Part shown: piece after piece, positions 25,888 through 37,153 of the stretch | How the letters are laid out: each line of letters opens with the position of its first letter | Position numbering within the stretch: position 1 is the first letter of the stretch | NCBI RefSeq assembly: GCF_000829675.1 | Contig: NZ_BBRX01000021.1 | Span: forward strand, 57,572 to 121,571 | Reading direction: 5' to 3' | Source: Acinetobacter rudis | Lineage (GTDB): Bacteria > Pseudomonadota > Gammaproteobacteria > Pseudomonadales > Moraxellaceae | Length of the DNA stretch: 64,000 nt | Made by a program: the position numbers and the translations under genes | Notes under the pieces: generated by a model | Seen by the model: the letters and a program-made list of their open reading frames with translations, nothing else | Told to the model about the DNA's origin: nothing | The model's database searches: none

Positions 25888-27207
25888 TTAGAAATTTACA
25901 CGCATTGTTAAGCCTGCAACCCAAGCGTTATCAACCTCTTTGACTCCTGCAGGCTGATAAACATATTGAAGATTAGGCCTTAACATGACAGCTGGTGACC
26001 ATTGATAACTATAGTTGAGCTCTACATTGAGTTCGCCATGCTGTACGGGGATATAGTCTGTTGCAAAAGCTTGATAATGATCATAGCCACGGCTTTCATT
26101 TACCGCAGTTTGATACTCACGAGCACGTTTATTAACCACATAATTTGCAAAACCCAATCCAATCGTGTCATTTGGCCGTGAATCAAAAGCACCTTTGTAC
26201 CACAAGGCCAGTTGTTGCGTACTTTCTACAGTGGTAGTTGCTTTATCATTAAAAGCAGCATTTACGCTGACATATAAACCACGTTTAGCGTCATTTTCTT
26301 TTTGTGTGAGTTTCTGCTGAGCATTGAGCCAAAAACTATATTTACCCTCATGGATTTCTCCTGCATTTTTTATATCCTTTGCTTCTGCAGTTGAATACAG
26401 TGCACCAAGCTTATATTCACCAGCAAGGCCATTAAAAAACTCAAGTTTAGGTTTCCACGTCAATTCAACCGGTATCATGGCGCCCTCAACATTATTCATA
26501 TCAAGGTTAAAACCATCACTGTCTGATTTGGCTTTGGCGTTGTCTGGATTGACCTCATAAACCCCTGTAGATATTGTCCAATCTGGAGAAAATTGATATT
26601 TAACATTGGCAGCCCAAACACTTACTGGCCAATTGTACCAAATAGATCCAATCGATTTACCGAGTTGCCCACCACAAAGTAATAAGTTCTGAAACTCGCA
26701 GTGTGAAGCATTAAAATCTTCAGACATTCCCATACGTCCAATTTTAAATTGCACTTTATGGTCATTTGACTCCGTTTTAATCCACGCTTGTGTTAAACGC
26801 CATATTTTACCACGACCGTAAATTTCCTGATTATTTCCTAAAGCACTACTGCGCGGATCTTTGATCCGTGACATGGTGAGTGCATTACCATCGCGTTTTG
26901 TTAGCATGAGGGCTGCTGTTGTATTTTCCCATCCTGCAATTTTATTTAAATCAAAGTTTACGCCCAAGGCGAGTTGAGCTGCATTTTCAAAGGTATGATT
27001 CTTATTATATCCACCGTCTAGATTGGTTGCTGCTTCGCTGGTGATGGCTGCTATAAATTTATATCCATTGCTTTCAAGTTGAGTACGTTCTCCTCCCCAA
27101 TCTCCAAGTAACCACTGCCGATCATCTGACCAAAAGTCATTGGCCAGACTCAACTGTGAACCGCACACTATAAAACCTAATAAACTGATTTTAAACATTT
27201 TTTCCAT
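25888..27207 (-). CDS. quiX: OprB-like carbohydrate-type porin of the quinate cluster
   Basis: About 439 residues. A signal peptide leads to NDFWSDDRQWLLGDWGGERTQLE, the characteristic start of OprB-type outer-membrane porins. Alternating beta strands continue to the terminal aromatic strand ending in MRVNF, where the final phenylalanine is the usual outer-membrane insertion signal. In ADP1 quiX lies after quiC and is thought to help quinate or shikimate enter the cell. The ATG at 27207 has AAGGAATT upstream; an earlier TTG is weaker. Next gene on the strand should be quiA but is missing here. Confidence 0.8.
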   Translation of the reverse strand: MEKMFKISLLGFIVCGSQLSLANDFWSDDRQWLLGDWGGERTQLESNGYKFIAAITSEAATNLDGGYNKNHTFENAAQLALGVNFDLNKIAGWENTTAALMLTKRDGNALTMSRIKDPRSSALGNNQEIYGRGKIWRLTQAWIKTESNDHKVQFKIGRMGMSEDFNASHCEFQNLLLCGGQLGKSIGSIWYNWPVSVWAANVKYQFSPDWTISTGVYEVNPDNAKAKSDSDGFNLDMNNVEGAMIPVELTWKPKLEFFNGLAGEYKLGALYSTAEAKDIKNAGEIHEGKYSFWLNAQQKLTQKENDAKRGLYVSVNAAFNDKATTTVESTQQLALWYKGAFDSRPNDTIGLGFANYVVNKRAREYQTAVNESRGYDHYQAFATDYIPVQHGELNVELNYSYQWSPAVMLRPNLQYVYQPAGVKEVDNAWVAGLTMRVNF

Positions 27208-27285
27208 TTTAAAATTCCTTTTTTTAGACAAGAAAACTCACACTCCATGAGTTCTCTTGTCTGGAGCTTATCGATCCAAATAATT

Positions 27286-28746
27286 TTATTTGATGTACAG
27301 TGCAGGACTTAATTCAGAAGTTGCACCAAGGTGATCTGTGATCGTGGCTGTAACAGAAGCTTGACCAACGACTTTCTTCCATGTCAGTTGTGCCTGTCCT
27401 TGTTGATTGGTATTTACCGTAGCAGAACCTAAATAGCGCTCAGCCTCTTGAGCATTTACTTTCGAGTTGGCAAAAAACTCTAATTGATAACGTTGATTAG
27501 GTTGGCCGTGAATTTGCGCTATCACTACGCCTTTATTGAGGCTAAGTTTTGGCGATTGAATGGATTGATTTGGCAATGCATTGCAATTTTGTTGCTTAGG
27601 ATCTGTACATGTTTTTTGAAGATTCTTCTCTTCAATAACGACCCCACCACCTCGTGAACCAACGAAATCTGCATGTTCTAGTGCAGGAACTCCAAATACA
27701 ATTGCACCTGTTTTTTGGTTTTCCACACAAGAACCACCAGCTTCACAGCGCTTAATCTCTTGTCCATTATTCCAAATTAAATTTTTGCTGAGTGTTGTAC
27801 GAGCATTCGCATCTTTTTCAGAACGAATTGCAATACCCACTCTGTTGCCATGAACACGGTTACTGTCAAAAATATTGGCATCACCTGTGATACTTAGTCC
27901 AATAGAGTTATTGGTTAACTCGTTGTAAGCAACATAATTACGCTTACCCCAGTTAATCTGTAAACCATCCGAATAATTTTCAAATTTATTACCCACAACA
28001 ACGTTGTCATTGCCCCACAAAATTTCAATACCTTGAGATGGCTCTGGATTGGTTGGCGTTGATGTAAAAGTATTATTGGCAACTAGGTTAAATGCTGCGC
28101 CACGCGTCAATTCTAAACCATCACCGTTGTCGACAAAAAGATTGTCAATCACCTTATTATTGATGGTTGTGGTTGATGTCGAATTTCCTTGGCCATCATC
28201 ACCTGTCAACATGACACCTGAACCGCCATAGTTATTACTTATTCGGTTATGCTGAATTAAGTTATTACTTGAGCGGTTAATCAGTACCCCAATACAAAAA
28301 CGATGAATATCTAAACCTTTTAATGTCACACCATGAACATCTTGCAGCACTAAACCAGGTAATGTTGTTGTACGTACATTGGTACCATATTGTTCTGGAT
28401 TTGCTCCCGGGCATGCTTTCGCACCTTCACCTTTGATGTAATTAGATCCATCAATGACAATGAATTCTCCTGTTTTTTCCCATTGTGTACCCACCATTTT
28501 TAAAGCAGATTTAATCGGTGGTAAGGGTTGATCAACCTTAATGATGTAGGGTGCTTTACCAACTGCTTGAATTAAAATTTCATTTTCTTGCGCTTTATTT
28601 GCATTAGATTGTTCAATCGCCCAACGTAATGAACCTTTATTGTGATCATCTTGATAACGATCAACAATATATGTTTGAGCATGTGCAAAATTGACCAGTG
28701 CGAGACCTATGCTCAGTGTCGTCATCTTTAAAATTGAAGATTTCAT
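27286..28746 (-). CDS. quiC: 3-Dehydroshikimate dehydratase, periplasmic parallel beta-helix type
   Basis: 486 residues. A signal peptide ends near AHA. The body is rich in beta-helix coils with repeated N-rich rungs (NLIQHNRISNNYGG, NKVIDNLFVDNGDG, NLVANNTFTS, NVVVGNKFENYSDG). This matches the membrane-associated QuiC dehydratase of Acinetobacter, which turns 3-dehydroshikimate into protocatechuate, rather than the AroZ/TIM-barrel type. It lies between quiB and quiX. The ATG at 28746 follows AAGGAATTTGATA. Confidence 0.85.
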   Translation of the reverse strand: MKSSILKMTTLSIGLALVNFAHAQTYIVDRYQDDHNKGSLRWAIEQSNANKAQENEILIQAVGKAPYIIKVDQPLPPIKSALKMVGTQWEKTGEFIVIDGSNYIKGEGAKACPGANPEQYGTNVRTTTLPGLVLQDVHGVTLKGLDIHRFCIGVLINRSSNNLIQHNRISNNYGGSGVMLTGDDGQGNSTSTTTINNKVIDNLFVDNGDGLELTRGAAFNLVANNTFTSTPTNPEPSQGIEILWGNDNVVVGNKFENYSDGLQINWGKRNYVAYNELTNNSIGLSITGDANIFDSNRVHGNRVGIAIRSEKDANARTTLSKNLIWNNGQEIKRCEAGGSCVENQKTGAIVFGVPALEHADFVGSRGGGVVIEEKNLQKTCTDPKQQNCNALPNQSIQSPKLSLNKGVVIAQIHGQPNQRYQLEFFANSKVNAQEAERYLGSATVNTNQQGQAQLTWKKVVGQASVTATITDHLGATSELSPALYIK

Positions 28747-28776
28747 TATCAAATTCCTTTTAAATCTTGAAGGAGA

Positions 28777-29640
28777 TTATGGTGTTGTAGGTTGAACTAA
28801 TTTAAGTAACTGCTTGAGCTGAGAAACATCTATCTGGCCTGGTGCCGATGCCTCTCCAATCATGCCAAAGCTTAAATTTCCGCCAATATTGGAGGTTGCA
28901 ATACGTGAAATTGTCCCGAGCTGTCCCATAGACATGGTCAGTAAAGGCTTTTGCGTTTGTTGACTAACTTTTAGTGTGGCATTCATTAAAGTCATCACAT
29001 CGGTTTTAGACTGCGGCATTACTGCAATTTTTAAGATATCTGCGCCCATTCGATCTTGTTGCAAGAGGCGCTTCTCTATTTCTGCCTGTTCTGGAGTTTT
29101 TGAAAAATCATGATTGGACATAATCACCAAAACCTTATTTTGATGTGCAAGTCGTGTTAACTCAGCCACTAGCTTTTGATCTCGAAACATTTCTATATCG
29201 ATTAATTGCATAAAAGGATGCTTTAAATATTGTTGATATAGATCTGCATATTCCAAATCAGAAACCACAAGTTTGCCGCCCTCGTTGTGGGTGCGAATCG
29301 TTGCAATCAAAGGCTTATCTTTAAGTATTTGATTGAGTTTTTGTCCTAATGTGACGACTTGCTTAGCATCTTTAGCAAAATCGAGTAAGTCAATACGAAA
29401 CTCAGCCAAATCAGCATTGGGGTTATTTGCAATGACCTGCGCCTGAGCCAACGCTTGCTCAGCAGTTTTTGCTGTAATTGGTACAATTGTCTTGACTGAT
29501 TTTTCAGTAAGATCAATATTTTTAACTACATAAGATGGTGCATACATCTTGGTTGGTTCCGCAGCTTTTATATGAGACGTCGCAGTAAAAATGAGCGTCC
29601 CCATACAGATATGCATGAATGATTTTTTGATCACTGACAT
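28777..29640 (-). CDS. quiB: Type I 3-dehydroquinate dehydratase, exported
   Basis: 287 residues. A signal peptide ending HIKAAE is followed by a type I dehydroquinase barrel. The Schiff-base lysine is in DILKIAVMPQ and the catalytic histidine in VIMSNHDFSKTP; EFRIDLLDF, IATIRTHNEGG and MGQLGTISRI are family marks. It dehydrates 3-dehydroquinate to 3-dehydroshikimate, feeding quiC. The signal peptide places the step in the periplasm, as in ADP1. Two hairpins separate it from pcaG. Confidence 0.9.
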   Translation of the reverse strand: MSVIKKSFMHICMGTLIFTATSHIKAAEPTKMYAPSYVVKNIDLTEKSVKTIVPITAKTAEQALAQAQVIANNPNADLAEFRIDLLDFAKDAKQVVTLGQKLNQILKDKPLIATIRTHNEGGKLVVSDLEYADLYQQYLKHPFMQLIDIEMFRDQKLVAELTRLAHQNKVLVIMSNHDFSKTPEQAEIEKRLLQQDRMGADILKIAVMPQSKTDVMTLMNATLKVSQQTQKPLLTMSMGQLGTISRIATSNIGGNLSFGMIGEASAPGQIDVSQLKQLLKLVQPTTP

Positions 29641-29681
29641 TGGAGTTCCTTACTATTTCAGTGCTATCCAACAAGTTTTAG

Positions 29682-29750
29682 TTGTGTGATTCTCCAATCA
29701 CACAATAGCCAATCATTAGGATCAGCCAATATCTCATAGCTCATCCTAAT
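29682..29750 (-). other. Two tandem hairpins between pcaG and quiB
   Basis: The first is a perfect 10-bp stem, TTGTGTGATT/AATCACACAA, with a 4-base loop (29682-29705). The second is ATTAGGAT/ATCCTAAT over 20 bases (29715-29750). Neither has a T-run, so they more likely mark an mRNA processing or stability site than a terminator. This is the only sizeable gap (128 bases) between pcaG and quiB. Confidence 0.55.
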
Positions 29751-29768
29751 GCTTGCATCTGATGGTGG

Positions 29769-30398
29769 TTAAATATCTAGAAATACAGTTTCGTTATCAC
29801 CTTGAATATGAATGTCAAATTGGTAAACAACCTCACCGTCGCGCTCTAAACGCTTTGCAATTAATGTTTGGCGACGTGTTGCCCATTCGATAGTATTTAG
29901 CACAGGGTCATCAGCATTCGCTTGTGGTTCATCATCAAAATAAACGCGAGTATTCAAGCCCATATTGATACCACGTGCGAATATAATCAGTGCGATATGA
30001 GGAGCTTGAGTTGTTCCTTTACGTCCTGGAACAGCGCCAGGTTTAATGGTATTAAAACTCCAAAAACCTGTCTGAAAATCAGCGCCTGTACGTCCCCAGC
30101 CTAAAAAGTTAGGATCTGCAGATTGATCTTGAATATCTGCATCACTTGGGTAAACACCATTCGCATCTGCTTGCCATATTTCAATTAAAACATCACGTAG
30201 TGGCAGACCTAAGCCATCAAATACACGTCCTTCTAGACGAATACGCTCACCGAGTGTTTTTTCTTGAACAAGTTGATTGCCAAAGTTTTGTTCAAATACT
30301 TCTATATTGGCTTGTTTAGGTAATAAACCAATGTGAACATAAGGGCCTCCAGTTTGAGATGGAGTTTCATGTAATTCCTGAAAATTCCACTGTGTCAT
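29769..30398 (-). CDS. pcaG: Protocatechuate 3,4-dioxygenase alpha subunit
   Basis: 209 residues of the intradiol dioxygenase beta-sandwich fold. Motifs include TPSQTGGPYVHIGL, GRVFDGLGLPLRDVLIEIWQADANG, FWSFNTIKPG and APHIALIIFARG. The alpha subunit helps form the active-site wall while iron sits in PcaH. With PcaH it opens the protocatechuate ring to beta-carboxy-cis,cis-muconate. Starts 16 bases after pcaH. Confidence 0.93.
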   Translation of the reverse strand: MTQWNFQELHETPSQTGGPYVHIGLLPKQANIEVFEQNFGNQLVQEKTLGERIRLEGRVFDGLGLPLRDVLIEIWQADANGVYPSDADIQDQSADPNFLGWGRTGADFQTGFWSFNTIKPGAVPGRKGTTQAPHIALIIFARGINMGLNTRVYFDDEPQANADDPVLNTIEWATRRQTLIAKRLERDGEVVYQFDIHIQGDNETVFLDI

Positions 30399-30414
30399 TT
30401 TATTCTTCCCTAAA

Positions 30415-31562
<1,148 letters not shown>

Positions 31563-31575
31563 GTTCAAATCTCCA

Positions 31576-32931
31576 TTAGGTTGCATCGGTATGTGCAACG
31601 TATGATTTAATAAAAATTGCGAAAGCTGCTGCTGTTGCTGGAATCAAAAGTAAACTGAGGATTGCGCTAAACGACCAATCATTTCCGAGCAATACAGCAC
31701 CGATCCAAGCGCCAAACACTGCACCAAAACGACCAATACCTGACATCCAAGCCACACCAGTTGCACGACATTGAGTGGGATAGAAACGTGCACTTAGCGC
31801 TGGCATTGCAGATTGCGCACCATTCATTGCCACCCCTGCACAAAGCACTAAAATAGCCAATAATGTAGGACTTGCTAAGCTTTGACCTACGGCAAAAGCG
31901 AATAGCCCTGCAATCAGATAGAAACCTGCAATAATTCTGTTTGGATTAAAACGATCCATCGCCCAGCCAATAAATAAGGCACTGACCACACCGCCAAATT
32001 GGAATAAGCCACCAATAAATGCAGCGCGTTCCATACTGGCTCCTGTCTCACGCATCAGGGTCGGTAACCAGCTGGTCAGAAGGTAAATCATGACTAGGCC
32101 CATAAAGTAGGTCAGCCAGAGTAAGACTGTTCCTTTGGCATATTTTTGGGAGAACAACATACCAAAAACACCTTTCTTTTCATTACCATCAATATTTTCT
32201 TCAGGTACATGAAACTCATTCACACCTTGAATTTTATCGGCTGCAATACGTCCAATAATTTTTTTAACTTTGTCGTGATGACCGCCTTTAACAATCAAAA
32301 AACGGTAAGATTCTGGCAAAAATAGTAAGACCAATATGGTGAGCAGTAATGGTGCCCATCCACCTAAAAGAAATAGACTGTGCCAACCAAAGTTGGGAAT
32401 TAACCAGCTACTAATAAAACCACCGATGGCCATCCCTAAGTTATAACCACAGAACATACAGGTCACAAGCAATGAACGTGAGCGTTTTGGACAATATTCA
32501 GAAAACAAGGTCGTGGCATTAGGCATAGCTGCACCTAAACCAATTCCTGTTATAAAGCGCAATATCACCAACGTATTGAGGTCATTTGCATAAGCTGAAG
32601 CTAAAGTAAAGCCACCAAAGATCAGCATTGAAATGGTGAGCACAACTTTGCGGCCAAATCGGTCAGCTGTGGGGCCAGAAACTAAAGCACCAATGATCAT
32701 GCCACCAAGAGCAGCGCTCATGACTGGACCCAGTTGAGATCGGTCAATACCCCAATCTTGTGCTAAAGCTGGTGCAATAAATCCCATCGCAGCAGTGTCG
32801 ATTCCATCGACAAAAACAATTAGAAAACAAACAATTGCAATGAGCCATTGATATCGGCTAATGGGTGCATCATTGATAATTGCTTGGGCATCTATACTCA
32901 AATTTTGAGCAGAAGAACCTTGAGATGCCAT
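31576..32931 (-). CDS. pcaK: 4-Hydroxybenzoate/protocatechuate MFS transporter
   Basis: 451 residues with twelve membrane helices of the aromatic acid:H+ symporter family. DGIDTAAMGFIAPAL, GPTADRFGRKVVL and LPESYRFLIVKG are typical marks. PcaK imports protocatechuate and 4-hydroxybenzoate. The gene lies between pcaD and pcaC as in ADP1; the ATG has GGAGG close upstream. Confidence 0.92.
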   Translation of the reverse strand: MASQGSSAQNLSIDAQAIINDAPISRYQWLIAIVCFLIVFVDGIDTAAMGFIAPALAQDWGIDRSQLGPVMSAALGGMIIGALVSGPTADRFGRKVVLTISMLIFGGFTLASAYANDLNTLVILRFITGIGLGAAMPNATTLFSEYCPKRSRSLLVTCMFCGYNLGMAIGGFISSWLIPNFGWHSLFLLGGWAPLLLTILVLLFLPESYRFLIVKGGHHDKVKKIIGRIAADKIQGVNEFHVPEENIDGNEKKGVFGMLFSQKYAKGTVLLWLTYFMGLVMIYLLTSWLPTLMRETGASMERAAFIGGLFQFGGVVSALFIGWAMDRFNPNRIIAGFYLIAGLFAFAVGQSLASPTLLAILVLCAGVAMNGAQSAMPALSARFYPTQCRATGVAWMSGIGRFGAVFGAWIGAVLLGNDWSFSAILSLLLIPATAAAFAIFIKSYVAHTDAT

Positions 32932-32970
32932 ATCTACCTCCTAGGCGTTAAATCCATTTAAATCTTTAAG

Positions 32971-33759
32971 CTATTGAATTGATGCGATAAACTGGCTTAA
33001 TGCCTGGGTAAATTTATCTGCTTGCTCAATATTTGAAAGATGTGATGCATCAAGTACAACAAGTTCGCTGAGCGGAATTTTTTGCTGCATTAATTGGGCA
33101 TCTGCAATTGTCGTTACAGGATCGTTTTGACCTGCAATAATCAGCGTAGGAATTGAAATTTGTTGCAGCTCTTCACGCAAATCGGCATGTGCCAAAGCAC
33201 GGCAAGATTCTGCATAACCCGCAGCTGAGGTCGTGGCCAAACTTTGAATTGTACGCTGTGCCACTGCGCTATTTTGATAATCAAAATGATCACTAAACCA
33301 ACGTGTGTGGGTTGAAGCCACGATATCCGTTAGACCATTTGCACTTACATCATCTGCACGTGAGTTCCAACCTTCGGTAGTCCATATTTTTGCACCAGAG
33401 TTAGCAACCGTAATACTTAAAAAGCGTTCTGCATGATGTATGCCTAAATACAGGGCAGTTATTCCCCCCATGGAAATACCACAGAAATGAACGTGTTTAA
33501 GCTGCAATTGATCTAAAATATCAATCACATCTTCTGCGAGGTTTTTTAAGCTACTTGCAGCGATGACCTCACTTTGGCCATGTCCACGTGTGTCATAAGT
33601 GATCACTTGATAATTTTGAGCCAAAACCTCAACTTGGGCCTGCCACATTTGTTGATCTGTGCCCAATGAATTAGAGAGTACAATGACTGGAGCATGCTCT
33701 GGTCCGTATTTGCTTACAGATAAATGTCTACCTTGCCGATTGGTAACGGTAAAACTCAT
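32971..33759 (-). CDS. pcaD: 3-Oxoadipate enol-lactonase
   Basis: 262-residue alpha/beta hydrolase. The nucleophile elbow is CGISMGG, the acid is in AGQNDPVT and the histidine in DASHLSNIEQ. It hydrolyses beta-ketoadipate enol-lactone to beta-ketoadipate. It overlaps the end of pcaB by four bases (ATGA type), a sign of translational coupling. Confidence 0.93.
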   Translation of the reverse strand: MSFTVTNRQGRHLSVSKYGPEHAPVIVLSNSLGTDQQMWQAQVEVLAQNYQVITYDTRGHGQSEVIAASSLKNLAEDVIDILDQLQLKHVHFCGISMGGITALYLGIHHAERFLSITVANSGAKIWTTEGWNSRADDVSANGLTDIVASTHTRWFSDHFDYQNSAVAQRTIQSLATTSAAGYAESCRALAHADLREELQQISIPTLIIAGQNDPVTTIADAQLMQQKIPLSELVVLDASHLSNIEQADKFTQALSQFIASIQ

Positions 33760-35111
33760 TGAATTTCTCCTGTTGCTTCCTGCAACACTGTATCGATTTG
33801 ATCTTGAATGTTGCCTAAGTACGAGTCAGAGCTAAAAAATTGTTGAATTTGATCCAGAGTAAAATGTTGCTTAACTTCATCAAGCTCGGAAATAACGCTC
33901 ATAAGATGAACTTGATTTTCAATCGCAGTTTGACAAGCTGCCTCTACAACATGATGAGCTTGTAAACGACCCATTTTCGGTGCTAAAGCCATCATCACAG
34001 CTTCAGCCATAATTAAGCCAGATGTGCACTCTAGGTTGTTTTTCATGCGATCAACATCAACTTCCATCCCTTTTAAAACGTCCAATGTCCGCGCTAACGA
34101 TCCAGCTGTTAGCTGAAAGATCTCTGGGATAGCCAGCCATTCTGCGTGCCAACTTCCTAAACTACGTTCATGCTCTTGCACCATGCTTTGGTACAGACTA
34201 GACATTAAGACAGGAACACGGTTAGCAGCTGCTAATATCGCTGCTGCGGCTACAGGATTACGTTTATGCGGCATTGTTGAAGAACCACCACGGCCTTTTG
34301 CTGTTGGCTCTGAAACTTCACCAATCTCAGTTTGCATCATCAATGACCAGTCACGCGCCATTTTTCCAAGTGAACCCATGATCAGTGCAACAGTACTGGC
34401 GAGTTCAACAAGTCGATCACGCTCCCCATGCCAAGTACAGCTTGGCTGTGATAACCCTAAACATTTGGAATAAGCAGCTACAACCGCTGAACCATGTTGC
34501 TGCAATGATGCCAATGAACCTACAGCACCGCCCAATTGTGCAGTAAATACACGTGATTTAATCGTTTCCAGACGATCTAAATCTCGTTTAAATCCTGATG
34601 CCCAACGTGCCAATTTGTGTCCAAACGTTATCGGTAAAGCCTGTTGTAGCCAGGTTCGCCCGATCATGACTTGATGCCGATAAATTTCGGTTTGCATTAA
34701 AGTGGTTTGATAACACTGCTGAAGTAGCGTCTCAATTTGTGCTAAAGCATCCCGACATTGCAAAATACATGCGGTATCTAAGATATCCTGACTTGTTGCT
34801 CCCCAATGCACAAAGCGGGCTGCCTCAGGATCTTGTGCCTTTACAATCGCAGTGAGTTGTTTCACAAAAGGAATTGCAATATTGCCTGCTAAACCTGCCG
34901 CAACGGCTAATGCATCAAAATCAATTTTATCAAGCACATTTTGAGCAACTTGTTGGATCACAGTAGCAGCAGATTGCGGAATAACGCCGACTTCTGCTTG
35001 TGCTTTGGCTAATGCAGTTTCAGCTTCAACCATGTACATCACCAACGCACGATCACTGAAAATTTCAGTCACCTGTGGTTGATAAAATAAACTGGCATAT
35101 AGTTGACTCAT
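33756..35111 (-). CDS. pcaB: 3-Carboxy-cis,cis-muconate cycloisomerase
   Basis: 451 residues of the fumarase/aspartase superfamily, with the signature GGSSTMPHKRNPVAAA and the helix HWGATSQDILDTA. It lactonises 3-carboxy-cis,cis-muconate to gamma-carboxymuconolactone. It stands between pcaF and pcaD as in other Acinetobacter pca operons. Confidence 0.93.
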   Translation of the reverse strand: MSQLYASLFYQPQVTEIFSDRALVMYMVEAETALAKAQAEVGVIPQSAATVIQQVAQNVLDKIDFDALAVAAGLAGNIAIPFVKQLTAIVKAQDPEAARFVHWGATSQDILDTACILQCRDALAQIETLLQQCYQTTLMQTEIYRHQVMIGRTWLQQALPITFGHKLARWASGFKRDLDRLETIKSRVFTAQLGGAVGSLASLQQHGSAVVAAYSKCLGLSQPSCTWHGERDRLVELASTVALIMGSLGKMARDWSLMMQTEIGEVSEPTAKGRGGSSTMPHKRNPVAAAAILAAANRVPVLMSSLYQSMVQEHERSLGSWHAEWLAIPEIFQLTAGSLARTLDVLKGMEVDVDRMKNNLECTSGLIMAEAVMMALAPKMGRLQAHHVVEAACQTAIENQVHLMSVISELDEVKQHFTLDQIQQFFSSDSYLGNIQDQIDTVLQEATGEIQ

Positions 35112-35127
35112 GGTGCTAAATTCCTCA

Positions 35128-36333
35128 TTAAATGCGCTTAATAATCAAGGCAATACCTTGACCCACACCAATACACATTGAACATAATGCGTATTCACCC
35201 TTAATGACCTCAAGCTGATTCAATGCGGTAGTGACCAAACGTGCACCTGAAGCACCCAGTGGGTGGCCTAAGGCAATTGCACCACCATTGGGGTTCACCC
35301 GAGCATCATCATCAGCCAAACCTAAATCACGTGTCACTGCCAATGCTTGAGCTGCAAAAGCCTCGTTGAGTTCAATGACATCCATTTGTTCTAAAGTTAA
35401 GCCTGATTGAGCCAATAGCTTTTTAATCGCAGGTGCTGGTGCAAACCCCATAATACGAGGCTCAACTCCCACTACTGTTGCAGCAATAATTTTTGCACGT
35501 GGCTTTAATGTATATTTTTCGATGGCTTCATCAGATGCAATCAGTAATGCTGCTGCCCCATCATTGATACCTGAAGCATTTCCAGCAGTTACAGAGCCTT
35601 CAGCCTTAACCACTGGTTTTAGTTTAGTTAATGCTTCGAGGGTGGTTGATGCACGTGGGTGCTCATCAATCTGCACAACTTTGGGATCACCTTTAGCGGG
35701 TATAACGGTTACAGGAACGATTTCTTTATCAAAGAAATGGCGTGCTTGTGCAGCTGCTGTACGTTGTTGACTGCTTAGCGCAAATTGATCCTGATCTTCT
35801 CGATTGATTTTAAATTGTTCTGCTACATTTTCAGCAGTTTGTGGCATAGTTTCAACGCCATACAATGCTTTTAGTTTTGAGTTAATAAAGCGCCAACCCA
35901 TCGTAGTATCTTCAAGTTTTTGTACACGACTGTAAGCACTTTCGGATTTACCCATCACTAATGGTGCACGGGACATAGATTCAACACCACCAGCGATGAT
36001 GAGATCTGCTTCACCCGCTTTAATTGCTCGTGCTGCAATGGCAATCGCATCAAGTGATGAGCCACATAAACGGTTTACAGTCGTTGCAGGGACTTGGTAT
36101 GGAACACCTGCCAATAAGGCTGACATACGTGCAACGTTACGATTATCTTCACCAGCTTGGTTTGCACAGCCATAAATGACATCATCTACTTTTTCCCAAT
36201 CAATTGATGAATTTCGTTCCATGAGTGCTTTAATGGGAACTGCGCCCAAGTCATCTGCACGTACAGAAGCAAGCCCACCTGCATAGCGCCCAAATGGTGT
36301 ACGAATCGCGTCGATGATGTATGCATTTTTCAT
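35128..36333 (-). CDS. pcaF: 3-Oxoadipyl-CoA thiolase
   Basis: 401-residue thiolase. The nucleophilic cysteine lies in [13 protein letters not shown]; the second catalytic residues are in [16 protein letters not shown] and [10 protein letters not shown]. It cleaves 3-oxoadipyl-CoA to succinyl-CoA and acetyl-CoA, ending the pathway. AAGGAAAT precedes the ATG. A 150-base spacer separates it from pcaJ. Confidence 0.93.
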   Translation of the reverse strand: MKNAYIIDAIRTPFGRYAGGLASVRADDLGAVPIKALMERNSSIDWEKVDDVIYGCANQAGEDNRNVARMSALLAGVPYQVPATTVNRLCGSSLDAIAIAARAIKAGEADLIIAGGVESMSRAPLVMGKSESAYSRVQKLEDTTMGWRFINSKLKALYGVETMPQTAENVAEQFKINREDQDQFALSSQQRTAAAQARHFFDKEIVPVTVIPAKGDPKVVQIDEHPRASTTLEALTKLKPVVKAEGSVTAGNASGINDGAAALLIASDEAIEKYTLKPRAKIIAATVVGVEPRIMGFAPAPAIKKLLAQSGLTLEQMDVIELNEAFAAQALAVTRDLGLADDDARVNPNGGAIALGHPLGASGARLVTTALNQLEVIKGEYALCSMCIGVGQGIALIIKRI

Positions 36334-36483
36334 GTGTATTTCCTTATTTATTTGCCAAGGTGAACAGTCGATGGGGTGTTCTTTCTAAGCCATATTGCTT
36401 AAAAAATTATCTTTGAAAATCTCGAATTGCCTTGTTTTATTCAACGGGTTTTAGCAAGGACTGACTTAAGGTGAGATTTTCAT

Positions 36484-37134
36484 TTAACTCCCCATTGGCA
36501 ACAAAATTGCACCCGTCATACTTTGTAATTCTTCAAAACTCAGTCCATCGACCATCTCAAGTACTTTTAGACCTTCAGTTGTGACATCAATCACGCACAG
36601 GTCTGTATAAATACGATCCACACAACTTAGTCCCGTGGCTGGATAACTCAGTTTCGATACAATTTTGGGTTCACCTTTTTTCGTAACATGATCAGTGGTA
36701 ATAAAGACTTTTTTTGCACCAACTGCTAAGTCCATCGCTCCGCCTACAGCTGGGATCGCATCTGGGGCTCCTGTATGCCAGTTTGCAAGGTCTCCATTTG
36801 CTGCAACTTGAAAAGCACCAAGCACAGCAATATCTAAATGACCGCCTCGCATCATGGCAAAAGAGTCGCCGTGGTGAAAGAAAGCTCCACCATCAAGTAA
36901 AGTGACAAACTCTTTGCCAGCATTAATCAGTTCAGGATCTCGATTGTCTTCACTAGGAGGCGGACCAAATGCTAAAAGACCATTCTCAGAATGTAAAAAT
37001 ACGTCTTTATCTGCAGGTAAATAACTTGAAATCTTCGTTGGTAAACCGATACCAAGGTTCACATAAGCACCGTCTGGGATATCTTGGGCAACACGCTCAG
37101 CAATTTGATCACGGGTTAATTTTGTATAACTCAT
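36484..37134 (-). CDS. pcaJ: 3-Oxoadipate CoA-transferase subunit B
   Basis: 216 residues. The catalytic glutamate is in FLHSENGLLAFGPPP and the glycine loop in YVNLGIGLPTKI, both of the class I CoA-transferase beta subunit. It transfers CoA from succinyl-CoA to 3-oxoadipate with PcaI. Starts 19 bases after pcaI. Confidence 0.93.
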   Translation of the reverse strand: MSYTKLTRDQIAERVAQDIPDGAYVNLGIGLPTKISSYLPADKDVFLHSENGLLAFGPPPSEDNRDPELINAGKEFVTLLDGGAFFHHGDSFAMMRGGHLDIAVLGAFQVAANGDLANWHTGAPDAIPAVGGAMDLAVGAKKVFITTDHVTKKGEPKIVSKLSYPATGLSCVDRIYTDLCVIDVTTEGLKVLEMVDGLSFEELQSMTGAILLPMGS

Positions 37135-37153
37135 TTTAAGGCTCCGTCTCTAA

